The notes under the pieces are model-generated. The model was not told the DNA's origin. It made no database searches and was given only the letters and a program-made list of their open reading frames with translations. Shown piece after piece: positions 1 to 8,824 of a stretch of 39,680 nt of DNA. A program made the translations under genes and the position numbers. Every line of letters begins with the position of its first letter. The stretch's first letter is position 1. This DNA comes from an uncultured Spirochaetaceae bacterium (lineage in GTDB: Bacteria; Spirochaetota; Spirochaetia; Treponematales; Treponemataceae). The stretch spans positions 1 to 39,680 of the forward strand of contig CADBBB010000009.1 of the NCBI GenBank assembly GCA_902792795.1. Reading direction: 5' to 3'.

Positions 1-3000
1 GGAAAGGCTGCTAATGGCGGAGGCATATATCTTGGAGCCGGCACTGTAAACTTGGACAGCGGCGCCAAGGTTAGCGGCAACAAGGCTAGCTCAAGCGGAA
101 CAGGCGCCGGCGTATATGTCGCAAGCGGCGCCACGCTAAACATAAAGAGCGGCTCGGAGATTTACAGCAATGTCGCCGACAGCGGAAATATAAACGGCGG
201 CGGCGTTTACAATCTTGGAACTGTAAATATTTATAGCGAAAGCAAGCTTTATAAGAACACTGCGAATTATGGCGGCGCCATTTACAATAAAGGAACGCTG
301 TCTATGTCTGGCGGAACTATTGGCGGAAGCGCCGCCAACGCAAATACAGCTGCATGGGGCGGCGGAATTTATAATGACGCGTCAAAATCTCTTATCATAT
401 CCGGCGGAGAGTTGTCATACAATTCCGCGACTAACGGCGCCGCGTTGGGCAATGCGTATGGCGGCGCGATAATGAACTATGGTTCGCTGACAATTTCTGG
501 CGCCGCTACAATCAGCAACAACACCGCGTCTGAGACAAACACAAGCCAAGGTTATGCGTATGGCGGCGGCATTTACAATGCATCATCAGGATCTGTTGAA
601 ATAACCGGCGCCCTTACAATGAATGCAAACAAGGCCACTGTGGCAGCCGCAACCTCCGGACAATCCACATCACAGGGCGGCGCCATATTTAATGCCGGAA
701 CTCTCACTATGTCAAAAGGAACTATAGGAGCGTCCGACAAACTTAACACTGTTACTGGAAAGTCAGTGACGGTCTTGCAGGGCGGAGCGATTTACCAGAA
801 CGGAACGTTCAACATAAGCGGAACGGCTTATGTTTACCCAGGAACGGAAACTTCAAACGACGTTTGCCTCCCTTCTGGAAAGTTTGTAAAGGTTGTCGAT
901 TCTTGGACCGGCTCGCAGGCCTCATCCAAAATGGCGCTCACGCCCGCGACATGGAAGCGCGGAACGCAGGTTTTGGACGGCAATTATGCGGCGGCATATT
1001 ACACCTACTTTAAAACCACCGACACAGAATGGTCTGTTGGCTACAAGGAAACTTCATGGGCTCTTACCGGCGACCTAAAGAAGTGTATCGGCGCGGACAT
1101 TTATGTGGCGGGCGCAGGCTGCGCGTCGGGAATCACAGCGCCTTCTTCGACGGCAAGCGAGCGCGTCGGAACAAAGGCAAAACCGTTCAATTCTATTTCC
1201 GAGGGCGTAAACGCTTGTTGGAACACAGGTTTGCCGTTTACAATTAACTTCTCTGGAACCATCTCCGGGACGGCGCAAACAATTCCAGCCGCAACGGCTA
1301 CGACAGGCCTTGCCAGCGCCATTACAATACAAGGCGTTACAGGAAACACAAGCGACATTATAGACAGAAATCTTACCACCACCTCATCATCGACCGGAAC
1401 GGCGCTTACAATAAATTCGACGACATCGGTGACGCTTAAAAACATTAAGATTACAAAAGGCTACAGCTCGACAAACGGCGGCGGAATAACTGTCAACACG
1501 GGCGCGAGCCTGACGCTTGGAGAGGGCGTTTCCATCACCGCAAACAAAGCCGCTTCAAACGGCGGCGGCATTTACAGCGTCGGAACTGTGGACATGACAA
1601 GCGGATCCGTAACCAACAACTCCGCGCAAAACGGCGGCGGCATTTACAGCAGCGGAACGCTCTATGTCCGAGGCTCGGCGATTATCGGCGACAAGACAGA
1701 AACTACCGCAACAGGCTCTACTGGCACATACTGCTCCAACAGCGCGAGCGCATCCGGCGGCGGCATTTACAATAGCGGAACTCTTTACTTTGGCTGCAAC
1801 ACGTCTGGAACAAAGGACGCTGACAACGGCTACGCGCTTGATTCCGGCTATGGCGTCCGGCGCAATTACGCCAATGACGGCGGCGGCATTTACAACACAG
1901 GAACATTCAAATCAGGCAGCGGCTCTATTTCTTACAATTACGCGCCAAACAGCGCCGGCGGCCTTTACGCGGGCGGCTCGACCAACAACATGGGCGGCCT
2001 TGGGGTGTCATACAACAAGACGGGCAAGGACGGCGCCGGCGTTTATGTGGCAAGTTCAAAAAGCGCGGAAGTCACCGCGCAATCTGGCGTTAACCACAAC
2101 ACCGCCACCGCGTCTTCCGGCTCAAGCGACGTTTGCGGCGGCGGCATTTACGTCGCCGGAACGCTTACCACAACCGAAACCTTGAACGCCAACTGGAACA
2201 GCGCGAGTATAACCGGCGGCTCCGGCAAAGCGTATGGCGGCTGCGTTTACATCGCGTCCGGCGGAAAGTTCGTTTATTCCAAGGGACAGCTTGGAGGCAC
2301 CAGCCAGTCCAACACGGTTTCCAATACGGTTTCGGGAAGTACGGACAAGGCTTATGGCGGCTCCATTTACCAAGGCGGAACATTTGAAGTGTCGGCAAAA
2401 GGCTACATTCCAAAGGGAAGCCTCAGATCAGACGACGTGTACCTTCCTTCTGAAAAATACATTACCGTTACGGGAGAACTTAAAACTAATTCTGAGTTAA
2501 GCCAGATGACAATAACGCCCGCCACATGGAAGCGCGGAACGAAGGTTTTGTCCAGGGGTAGCTCTTTAAGCGTGGATGACTTCAAAGGCCAAATCGCCAA
2601 ATTCAAGGGCAGCGAGACAGATTGGCTTGCGGTTTACAATTTAAGCGTTGGAAAGCTTTACACAAGCTATAAAATATACGTTTCCCAAAGCGGTTACGAC
2701 GACGACAAGAATGGCCTTGGAACCAGCGCAAAGCCGTACAAGACCATCAGCAAGGCTGTCGGCGAATGCTGGACTACAAGCTACGATTTTACTGTGTATG
2801 TAAGCGGAACCATAAAGGGCGCCCATACAATTGGCGGAACGGATGTTACAATAAACGCCAAGTCGCTCACTCTGGAGGGAACTGGAACGTCGCCGACAAT
2901 TGACGCTGAAAAAACTTCCGGTATAAGACCTCTTACAATAAACACGAGCCTTGGCGTTACCATAAAGAATTTGACCATCACAAACGGCAATGTCACCCCC

Positions 3001-4779
3001 AACTATGGCGGCGGAATATATATTGAAGGAGGCTGCGCGCTGACGCTTGACGACGGGGCGATCGTCCTTTCGAACAAGTCGTCAAGCGGCGGCGGCGGCG
3101 TTTATGTCGATGCTAGTTCAACGTTGATTATGAAAAGCGGCTCAACCATCAACAAGAATGTTAGCACCGGCGGCGGCGGCGGTGTTTATAACAACGGAAA
3201 AGTCCTTATGTCCGGCACGGCGCGCATCGGCGCAAATGGCACATCAAAGCCTGGCACTAGCTCTACTTCTCCAACAGGAAATTATAGCGGCATACAAGGC
3301 GGAGGAATCTATAACGCGGGAACTGTCTGCCTTGGCTACACCGCTTGGACTAACGAGACTACAAACACTCCAAAAAAACTTGAGGGCGGCGTAACGCAAA
3401 ACTACGCATCTAGTGTTTCTGGCGGCATTTATGTGTCCACCGCTGCCAAAGTTTATATGAAAACTGGAAACATTTCATATAATAGGGCAAACAACGGCGG
3501 CGGAATGACAAACGCAACAGGAACCGTCAAGCTTTTGGGCGGAAAGATGGAGTCCAATTGGGCGGACAGCAACAAGAGCGGCGCCATTTGGCAAAATGGA
3601 GATTTGTACCTTGGCGGTGACGTCTATATTCCTTATGGCGGCTCTTTGGGCTTGAATGATCTTTATCTTAACGACAAGAGCGTTCTTCTCAACACGGACA
3701 TCGCCCCTCCGGAAGATTGTACAACTGGTGTCATCGCGACCATTTATCCTAATACATATGCCGGTATTGGAGTTGTTGGCCAAAATTACGCTTACGCGCC
3801 ATGCTTGGCCGTCGTTCCCCAGCCAGGTACAACGCCGCCGCAAGCATGGACAATAAACACTACAAACGGCTATTTAAAGAAGACCACCGCGATTACGTCC
3901 AGCAACATAAGCTCTGTCGTAAGCGGTTTGTCATCCGGCGCCGAGTTGAAGGCTGACTCAACTTTTGGCAACGATGCGTTGGAAACTTTGAAAACAGCTC
4001 TTGGTAGTACAAGCAATACAATTAAGCTTGACTTGTCGCAGTCCAGCGTTACCTCTTTGTCTGACGCCACTAAAATTCCATCTTGTTTGGAATCCATTGT
4101 CTTGCCGAATAATTTTGCCGCTTATGGACTTCTTTGGCAAGGGTTGAGGAGCAATTCAAAACTTAAGACAATTGAGGTTTCTCCACAAAACAAGAAGCTT
4201 GCGTCTGATAGCGGCATTCTATACGGACTTGATGACAATGGCAAAAAGGTTAGACTTGTGCTGTACCCCGCCTCAAAAACCGGAAGCTCTTACACATTGC
4301 CAAGCGGAGTCATAACGCTTGGAGGAGGATGTTTCTGGGGCAATAAAAATTTAACTGGCATAACGAATTTGACCCAAATAACGCAAATTGATAATTATGG
4401 AAACCAGTTCCGCTTGTGTGAAAAGATTACGTCGATAAATCTGCCGAATGTCACAACAACCGGCGATTATGGCTACGGTTTCATCAAGGGATGCCCGGCG
4501 CTTACGACTGTCACGCTTGCTTCAACACTTACAACCCTTGAAGGAAATTGTTTTAGCGAGTGTCCAAAATTGACGATTATTCATTTTAAGTCCACAACGC
4601 CGCCGACAATTAACTCTTCCGATCCAAAACTCTTTACCAACTGCAACGAAAACCTTAAGATTTATGTTCCGTCAAGCTCAAGGTCCGCATGGCTTAGCGC
4701 CACCGGAACCTATGGTTTCGCGAACAGCGCCTACAACGCTCTTGCGGGCTCGTTGAACTCAAAGGTTTACGGGGAGTAG
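1..4779 (+). CDS. Pmp-like beta-helix surface protein with C-terminal BspA-type leucine-rich repeats (5' partial)
   Basis: The reading frame is open from base 1, so the true start and any signal peptide lie to the left; the first in-window start-like codon (TTG at 52) falls in the middle of the repeats. About 1290 residues consist of short repeats with GGGIYN/GGAIYN motifs alternating with GTL/GTV steps, as in Chlamydia Pmp-type right-handed beta-helix proteins. A long module is duplicated: the TPATWKRGT motif occurs at 940 and 2515, exactly 525 codons apart. From about 3880 the protein changes to BspA/TpLRR-like repeats (LESIVLPNNF, VITLGGGCFWGNKNLTGI), ending near 4779. No autotransporter beta-barrel or C-terminal membrane segment is visible. 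It is probably an exported or surface adhesin-like protein; ligand and anchoring cannot be told. A hairpin terminator follows at 4850-4880. Confidence 0.8.
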   Translation, partial: GKAANGGGIYLGAGTVNLDSGAKVSGNKASSSGTGAGVYVASGATLNIKSGSEIYSNVADSGNINGGGVYNLGTVNIYSESKLYKNTANYGGAIYNKGTLSMSGGTIGGSAANANTAAWGGGIYNDASKSLIISGGELSYNSATNGAALGNAYGGAIMNYGSLTISGAATISNNTASETNTSQGYAYGGGIYNASSGSVEITGALTMNANKATVAAATSGQSTSQGGAIFNAGTLTMSKGTIGASDKLNTVTGKSVTVLQGGAIYQNGTFNISGTAYVYPGTETSNDVCLPSGKFVKVVDSWTGSQASSKMALTPATWKRGTQVLDGNYAAAYYTYFKTTDTEWSVGYKETSWALTGDLKKCIGADIYVAGAGCASGITAPSSTASERVGTKAKPFNSISEGVNACWNTGLPFTINFSGTISGTAQTIPAATATTGLASAITIQGVTGNTSDIIDRNLTTTSSSTGTALTINSTTSVTLKNIKITKGYSSTNGGGITVNTGASLTLGEGVSITANKAASNGGGIYSVGTVDMTSGSVTNNSAQNGGGIYSSGTLYVRGSAIIGDKTETTATGSTGTYCSNSASASGGGIYNSGTLYFGCNTSGTKDADNGYALDSGYGVRRNYANDGGGIYNTGTFKSGSGSISYNYAPNSAGGLYAGGSTNNMGGLGVSYNKTGKDGAGVYVASSKSAEVTAQSGVNHNTATASSGSSDVCGGGIYVAGTLTTTETLNANWNSASITGGSGKAYGGCVYIASGGKFVYSKGQLGGTSQSNTVSNTVSGSTDKAYGGSIYQGGTFEVSAKGYIPKGSLRSDDVYLPSEKYITVTGELKTNSELSQMTITPATWKRGTKVLSRGSSLSVDDFKGQIAKFKGSETDWLAVYNLSVGKLYTSYKIYVSQSGYDDDKNGLGTSAKPYKTISKAVGECWTTSYDFTVYVSGTIKGAHTIGGTDVTINAKSLTLEGTGTSPTIDAEKTSGIRPLTINTSLGVTIKNLTITNGNVTPNYGGGIYIEGGCALTLDDGAIVLSNKSSSGGGGVYVDASSTLIMKSGSTINKNVSTGGGGGVYNNGKVLMSGTARIGANGTSKPGTSSTSPTGNYSGIQGGGIYNAGTVCLGYTAWTNETTNTPKKLEGGVTQNYASSVSGGIYVSTAAKVYMKTGNISYNRANNGGGMTNATGTVKLLGGKMESNWADSNKSGAIWQNGDLYLGGDVYIPYGGSLGLNDLYLNDKSVLLNTDIAPPEDCTTGVIATIYPNTYAGIGVVGQNYAYAPCLAVVPQPGTTPPQAWTINTTNGYLKKTTAITSSNISSVVSGLSSGAELKADSTFGNDALETLKTALGSTSNTIKLDLSQSSVTSLSDATKIPSCLESIVLPNNFAAYGLLWQGLRSNSKLKTIEVSPQNKKLASDSGILYGLDDNGKKVRLVLYPASKTGSSYTLPSGVITLGGGCFWGNKNLTGITNLTQITQIDNYGNQFRLCEKITSINLPNVTTTGDYGYGFIKGCPALTTVTLASTLTTLEGNCFSECPKLTIIHFKSTTPPTINSSDPKLFTNCNENLKIYVPSSSRSAWLSATGTYGFANSAYNALAGSLNSKVYGE

Positions 4780-4814
4780 TTGCGGCAAGGAGCGGCAGGC
4801 CGAGGAGGGGCGGG

Positions 4815-4851
4815 CTTGAGAACGGTATAGGGGTGACAAGGCTAGGAGCGG
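4815..4851 (+). repeat. 37-bp direct repeat, copy 1 (downstream of Pmp/LRR gene)
   Basis: The segment starting CTTGAGAACGGTATAGG recurs at 7523-7559 (essentially identical over 37 bp) and, in shorter form, at 7641-7676, where about 17 bp are fully conserved. Copies 1 and 2 each lie just after a Pmp/LRR reading frame, and copies 1 and 3 directly abut the 203-bp Rpn-tail repeat. It does not encode anything recognisable. Confidence 0.75.
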
Positions 4852-4880
4852 GGCGGCCAACAGGCCGCCCCGGTTTTTTT
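4850..4880 (+). terminator. Intrinsic terminator after the Pmp/LRR gene
   Basis: A perfect 9-bp GC stem (4850-4858 with 4863-4871, loop AACA) is followed by GG and seven T residues. It lies about 70 bp after the surface-protein stop. It is also the outer end of the 203-bp repeat and may terminate the minus-strand Rpn-like gene as well. Confidence 0.75.
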
Positions 4881-5053
4881 GCGCGGGAATGCTTTGTGAT
4901 TTGCGGCGATTAGTTTGTGGGGGCGGGTTCCGCTCGTGTTGTTGCTGGGAAAACTATAATTGATTTTGCGAGCGGGTTCGCCGCGACCTGTGGTCGCTAC
5001 TGGGCAGGTGTCAGCTCTTTTTGCAGTTCCAGCACTTGGTCCAGGGGCAGGCC
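4851..5053. repeat. 203-bp direct repeat, copy A (Rpn-like gene 3' end plus flank)
   Basis: This segment is repeated at 7675-7877 with the same length and only about three differences seen by eye. It contains the terminator hairpin, about 130 bp of noncoding sequence and the last 18 or so codons of the minus-strand Rpn-like gene (tail GLPLDQVLELQKELTPAQ). The genes diverge immediately inside the repeat, apart from a shared 22-bp block further up encoding AVEDAR. Confidence 0.9.
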
Positions 5054-5869
5054 GGTGATTTGCGCGGCTTGTTCGGCGGTCAGGTTCATCGCAAGGGCAT
5101 TTCGCGCGTCTTCCACGGCTTTTTCTTTGCGTCCATCCTCGCGCCAGCCGCGAATTGCGCTTTCTTCGTCGAATTCCGTCAAACACATTGCGATTATCTC
5201 CTCTTTTTGCTCGCGGACGAAGCCTTCCAAAAAGTTTTCCTCGATAGCCCAGTCGACGGCTTCGCGCACGGCTTGCCCGATTTCCATTTCCTTTTTCTTG
5301 TTGTCGGAAATTCTTCCCACAAGCCTTATGTAATCATACATTGGTTTGCACTTTTTGACAAGCGTTTCGTTTGCGCCTTGGTTGATGTTTATCACGTCCG
5401 CCGTCCATTCAAAGTCTCCGCTTTCGTCCTTAATCTCAAAAGCGTCCGACAGCCGCAGCTTGTAGCGCTCGGCCTTTTTAGTGTCTCCGTTGTAAAAGAC
5501 GATGAATCGCGGATTTGGAATTTTTATCAACGATGATTGGTGCAAGTTTAAGTCCTTTTTCGCTATGTGCTTTTGATAAAGCTGCGCGAAGTAGAACAAA
5601 CCCCTTAAAGGCATATTCGCGTTCGTCTCGCTTTGCTGCTCGTAAAGCGTCATCTGGCCGTCAACCAAAAATGACACGTCGTTGTACATCTTTATGTAAA
5701 TGACGTTTTCGATTGTGTTCAGTTCAAGCTTGTTGGGATCTGTGTAGTTCGTGCCGTTAAGGACGTTGTACAAGTCCAGCCGCCAGCGCTTGCTCCGCTC
5801 GCTGTCCTTTCCGAAAATGGCGATGAAAAGCCTGTCGCGAATACATATACCATAGACTTTTTTTTGCAT
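4997..5869 (-). CDS. Rpn-like PD-(D/E)XK nuclease/putative transposase family protein
   Basis: A 290-residue protein. I chose the ATG at 5869 because AGAGG lies just upstream; the frame is open further up to 5980, but that extension is a lysine-rich low-complexity run. The N-terminal half contains the pattern DVSFLVDG...LYEQQS, resembling the D...ExQ active-site arrangement of PD-(D/E)XK (Rpn/PDDEXK_2-type) proteins, which are common as multicopy genes in gut bacteria. The C-terminal part is charged and helical and ends in a tail identical to that of the Rpn pseudogene at 7821-8699. Rpn proteins in E. coli are DNA endonucleases that promote RecA-independent recombination; that function here is only inferred from family. 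It lies between two Pmp/LRR genes on the opposite strand. Confidence 0.6.
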   Translation of the reverse strand: MQKKVYGICIRDRLFIAIFGKDSERSKRWRLDLYNVLNGTNYTDPNKLELNTIENVIYIKMYNDVSFLVDGQMTLYEQQSETNANMPLRGLFYFAQLYQKHIAKKDLNLHQSSLIKIPNPRFIVFYNGDTKKAERYKLRLSDAFEIKDESGDFEWTADVININQGANETLVKKCKPMYDYIRLVGRISDNKKKEMEIGQAVREAVDWAIEENFLEGFVREQKEEIIAMCLTEFDEESAIRGWREDGRKEKAVEDARNALAMNLTAEQAAQITGLPLDQVLELQKELTPAQ

Positions 5870-5985
5870 TTTTGACCTCTTTTGGAGAAAAATTCGTAAA
5901 AATTTTTTAATTTTTTTCTTTTTGTTTTGGACGCGGGATTTTAGTCGGTTTCTGCGCGAGGGATTGTAGGGGCGGCGCAAAGCCG

Positions 5986-6081
5986 TTGTCCGCTCGTTTT
6001 TTTTGAACGCAAAACCTTAATGGTTGTTTCGAGCGTTTTCTCCGTGCCTTTCAGACGCTGCTGGTTAGTCTGAGCGGACAA
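5986..6081. repeat. 96-bp intergenic element with 10-bp terminal inverted repeats
   Basis: The stretch 5870-6140 has no supportable gene. Within it TTGTCCGCTC (5986-5995) is mirrored exactly by GAGCGGACAA (6072-6081). A second perfect 6-bp GC hairpin (6118-6123 with 6128-6133, loop CCCT) sits immediately before the point where the truncated Pmp/LRR frame begins at 6141. These look like rearrangement or miniature-element sequence; no transposase is visible. Confidence 0.4.
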
Positions 6082-6140
6082 TGGAGCGCGGTTAGCGCGG
6101 AACCCCGCAAAGCCCGGCCCCCGCCCTCGGGGGCGCGCCC

Positions 6141-7459
6141 AACACGGCCACTTATGGCGGCGCGGTCTACATGGACCAGTGCGACACCGCCCATGGAATA
6201 AATCTTTATGGCGCCGCTTCCATACCAAAAGGCTCCGACGAAAAGAACGACATCTATGTAAACGCGACAAGCAGCGACAAGCCAAAAATATCGATGACCG
6301 ACACCCTCACCAATTCAAGCATAAGCCTTGTGACAGGCTCCACAAGTTTTTATGCGGAGGACTATCAAATTTTAAAATTTGGAGGCTCTCCAAACCAAGG
6401 CAACGCCGCCAAAATTGAGATTAAATCGCAAAGCAGCCAGGATTGGACTGTGGTGACGGAGTCTTTTGCCGGAAAACTTGCAAAGGCCAAAAAGCTGACA
6501 AGCTCAAATATTACAAGCTTCACGCCAACGGCAAGCGCAAGCTACAATTTTGTGATTGATTCGACCGTGGACGCCGCGAAAATGAAAACATTCCTTGAAG
6601 CTTTGTGCAACAAAACTGTCAACACTAGCTCAACAAAAATCGCCGCCTCAACTTTGGACTTGTCCAAGTCAAGTTTGACAAGCTTTGGAAGCATGACCTT
6701 TGACGTGGAAAATCTTGTGGAGCAGCCGATTACTAAAGTGATATTGCCGGCGACAGACTGCTCGGCTGCGTTAGGCGATTACCGTGTGAGGCTCTGCTTT
6801 GCCGGAGTCAAAGAATTTGTAGTTCCGCCGGGCTCAACCGCGCTGAGCTCCTCCGACGGCATCGTGTACAACGCGAACAAGAGATAGCTTATCCCGCCTC
6901 AAAGACAGGAAACACTCTTTCATGGCTCAGCTCCGTGACCGAAGTTGGAACACACGCCTTTTGCTATGCAAAAAATCTTAGGACAATGAACATTCCCAGC
7001 GCTGTAACAACGATTGGAGGACAGGCCTTTATGCGGGCTAAGATTACCAGCGTGTCCATTCCGTCGTCGGTGACTTCAATTGGCGGCGAAGTTTTCGTTT
7101 ACTGCACAGATTTGGCAAGCGCGACAGTGAACAATTCTTTAATTTCGCAAAGAGAATTTGGCTATTGTTCAAGTCTTACGTCGGTCACATTAAGCGGCGT
7201 TACAAAAATTGAAGGCGTCGCCTTTGAAGGCTCCGGCGCAAAGTCCATTACAATTCCGGCCTCTGTAGTCCACATAGGCTATAGAGCCTTCCCGTCAACC
7301 ATGACGAGCATGACGTTTGCAAAGACGGACAAATGGAAATACTACAAGCGTGTGACCGACAGTTCCGAAACTTATGAGGGAGATGTATCATCGACTCAAT
7401 TGAACGCGACAAATTATAACAGCACTTGGTACAATAAGGTGTTGAAGTATGGCAATTAG
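6141..7459 (+). pseudogene. Truncated and frameshifted Pmp/LRR surface protein
   Basis: Two consecutive frames form one gene. Frame one (6141-6887) begins abruptly with NTATYGGAVY, a Pmp-type repeat, and continues to an LRR segment (KVILPATDCS, SSDGIVYNANK). It stops at TAG 6885-6887. The next frame reads IAYPASKTG from 6884, matching LYPASKTG in the neighbour at 1-4779, and continues as LRR repeats (VGTHAFCYAKNLRT, SVTSIGGEVF) to the stop at 7459. The break is explained by a 2-bp AG duplication at about 6880-6883. No signal peptide or start exists upstream of 6141, so the gene is both decapitated and frameshifted. It is very probably nonfunctional. Confidence 0.75.
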
Positions 7460-7522
7460 TTGACTGGAGCCGGCGGGGCAAGCCTAAAAATTGTGGGCGG
7501 TCGCACGCCTATGATTTATGGC

Positions 7523-7676
7523 CTTGAGAACGGTATAGGGGTGACAAGGCTAGGAGCGGCCGACCGACAATGGTTGGGCTAACGGCGCAGGAGTTTTTGG
7601 CAAGACCTAGAGGGGCGGCGGTTGGCCAAAAGCTTTTGGGCTTGAGAACGGTATAGGTCTGGCAAGACAATAAAGG
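7523..7676 (+). repeat. Two further copies of the 37-bp repeat (7523-7559 and 7641-7676)
   Basis: Copy 2 (7523-7559) matches 4815-4851 nearly base for base. Copy 3 (7641-7676) keeps CTTGAGAACGGTATAGG and then drifts. Between them is unrelated noncoding sequence. Copy 3 abuts the 203-bp repeat copy B exactly as copy 1 abuts copy A. Confidence 0.7.
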
Positions 7677-7703
7677 GCGGCCAACAGGCCGCCCCGGTTT
7701 TTT
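7675..7703 (+). terminator. Intrinsic terminator (repeat copy)
   Basis: An 8-bp perfect GC stem (7675-7682 with 7687-7694, loop AACA) followed by CGG and six T residues. It is the second copy of the terminator at 4850-4880 and serves the plus-strand pseudogene; it may also act on the converging Rpn-like gene. Confidence 0.65.
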
Positions 7704-7877
7704 CGCGCGGGAATGCTTTGTGATTTGCGGCGATTAGTTTGCGGGGGCGGGTTCCGCTCGTGTTGTTGCTGGGAAAACTATAATTGATTTTGCGAGCGGG
7801 TTCGCCGCGACCTGCGGTCGCTACTGGGCAGGTGTCAGCTCTTTTTGCAGTTCCAGCACTTGGTCCAGGGGCAGGCC
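7675..7877. repeat. 203-bp direct repeat, copy B
   Basis: Near-identical to 4851-5053, including the last codons of the minus-strand Rpn gene and its 3' flank. Differences seen: one T/C in the T-run and two T/C changes in GTTTG(T/C)GGGG and CCTG(T/C)GGTC. Confidence 0.9.
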
Positions 7878-8699
7878 AATGCAACGGGAAACTTTTTCCG
7901 GAGAGTCGCCTTCTGCTAAAAAATTCCGCGCGTCTTCCACGGCTTTTTGTTCCATTGCGTCTTCCCTAATGTAAGTTTTTTCGCGTTCCCATTCCATGTA
8001 CTGCTTCCTCCACTGCGTGTTGCGCTTGGCGTCGGCCAAAAGGCCTGCCACTTGGCCGGTGAACTTGTTCGATGCCTTGCCGCCGGTCACCATGCGCAAA
8101 AACGCCTTTTGGTCTTCGTTCAACAGTTTATCACAATTCTTGGAAATAAAAAAGTACTTGTACGCCCTGTCGTTCAACTTTACCTTTGGATTTTCCTGAC
8201 ATAAATTTTCAAATGTGTACTTTGGCAATCCGTTCCCAAATATGTCGTCAACGCAAATGAAAATTATGTAAGAAGTTTTTAGGTTTTTGTATTTTTCGCC
8301 CGTCTTTAAAATGTCCACGTCGATGACGCTTTGGTAGTAGCGGGCGCGTTCGGGCAGCTCCTTTGTGTCGGAGGCCTGCATCTCTATGTTGTAAATTTTC
8401 AAGCCGTCCGCGTCCTTTGCGTAAACGTCCAGCCGCACGCCCTTGCTTCCAAAGTCAACGTCGATTTCCTCCTCTTGCGACATTTCAATTTTCTCTATTG
8501 GAAATTCCAAAAGGATTTCCAGCAGTTCCTTGCAAACGTCGGGGTTGTTCCTCATTGCCAGCGCTCGTGAGAGCGCAGTTGAATAAATTTCCTATAGCAA
8601 AACGGCGGGCTTGCCCCGACGTATTATTTTGTAAAACATAAAGTTGTTGGCGATGGTCAGGTCTTCCCAGTTTTGGCTGTTGTTTTGAGTTTCGTTCAT
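7821..8699 (-). pseudogene. Rpn family recombination-promoting nuclease/putative transposase, interrupted by a 63-bp repeat
   Basis: The natural start is the ATG at 8699, with GGAGG just upstream, giving MNETQNNSQNWEDLTIANNFMFYK, a typical Rpn N-terminus. Directly afterwards about 69 bp encode an out-of-place segment ending in an in-frame TAG; then family sequence resumes as MRNNPDVCKELLEILLEFPI. The remaining frame (8555-7821, 244 residues) carries the PD-(D/E)XK core: DVDFGSKGVRLDVYAKD and YNIEMQ. Excising the insert would restore a continuous frame, because its length is a multiple of three. The downstream fragment could still be translated from the ATG at 8555, but no ribosome site of its own is apparent. 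The C-terminal tail is shared with the gene at 4997-5869. Confidence 0.75.
8561..8623. repeat. 63-bp dispersed element, copy 1 (inside Rpn gene)
   Basis: It runs from GCGCTCGTGAGAGCGCAG to CCCCGACGTA and matches 17763-17824 with a few substitutions and one indel. Each copy has two potential hairpins: GCGCTC/GAGCGC at one end and CGGGC/GCCCG at the other. No coding capacity. This copy lies within a coding sequence and introduces its stop codon. Confidence 0.8.
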
Positions 8700-8824
8700 T
8701 GTGAACCTCCATAGTTTTTTTTATAACTATAAGGTAGAGGCGTTCGCGCATTTTTTGACCTGTTTTTGGAAAAAAATGTTGAAAAAATGACTTTGCGCCT
8801 TACTGTAATATTTATCGATAAATT

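Noticed and set aside
1560-1900. Recurring short GC-rich repeat units that could suggest a CRISPR array
   Set aside because: The units are codons for GGGIY in a continuous reading frame, with irregular spacing and no cas genes.
7821-8555. Treating the 244-codon Rpn frame as an intact gene
   Set aside because: The conserved N-terminus with a good ribosome site lies upstream at 8699, separated by the inserted repeat with a stop, so it is better described as an interrupted gene.
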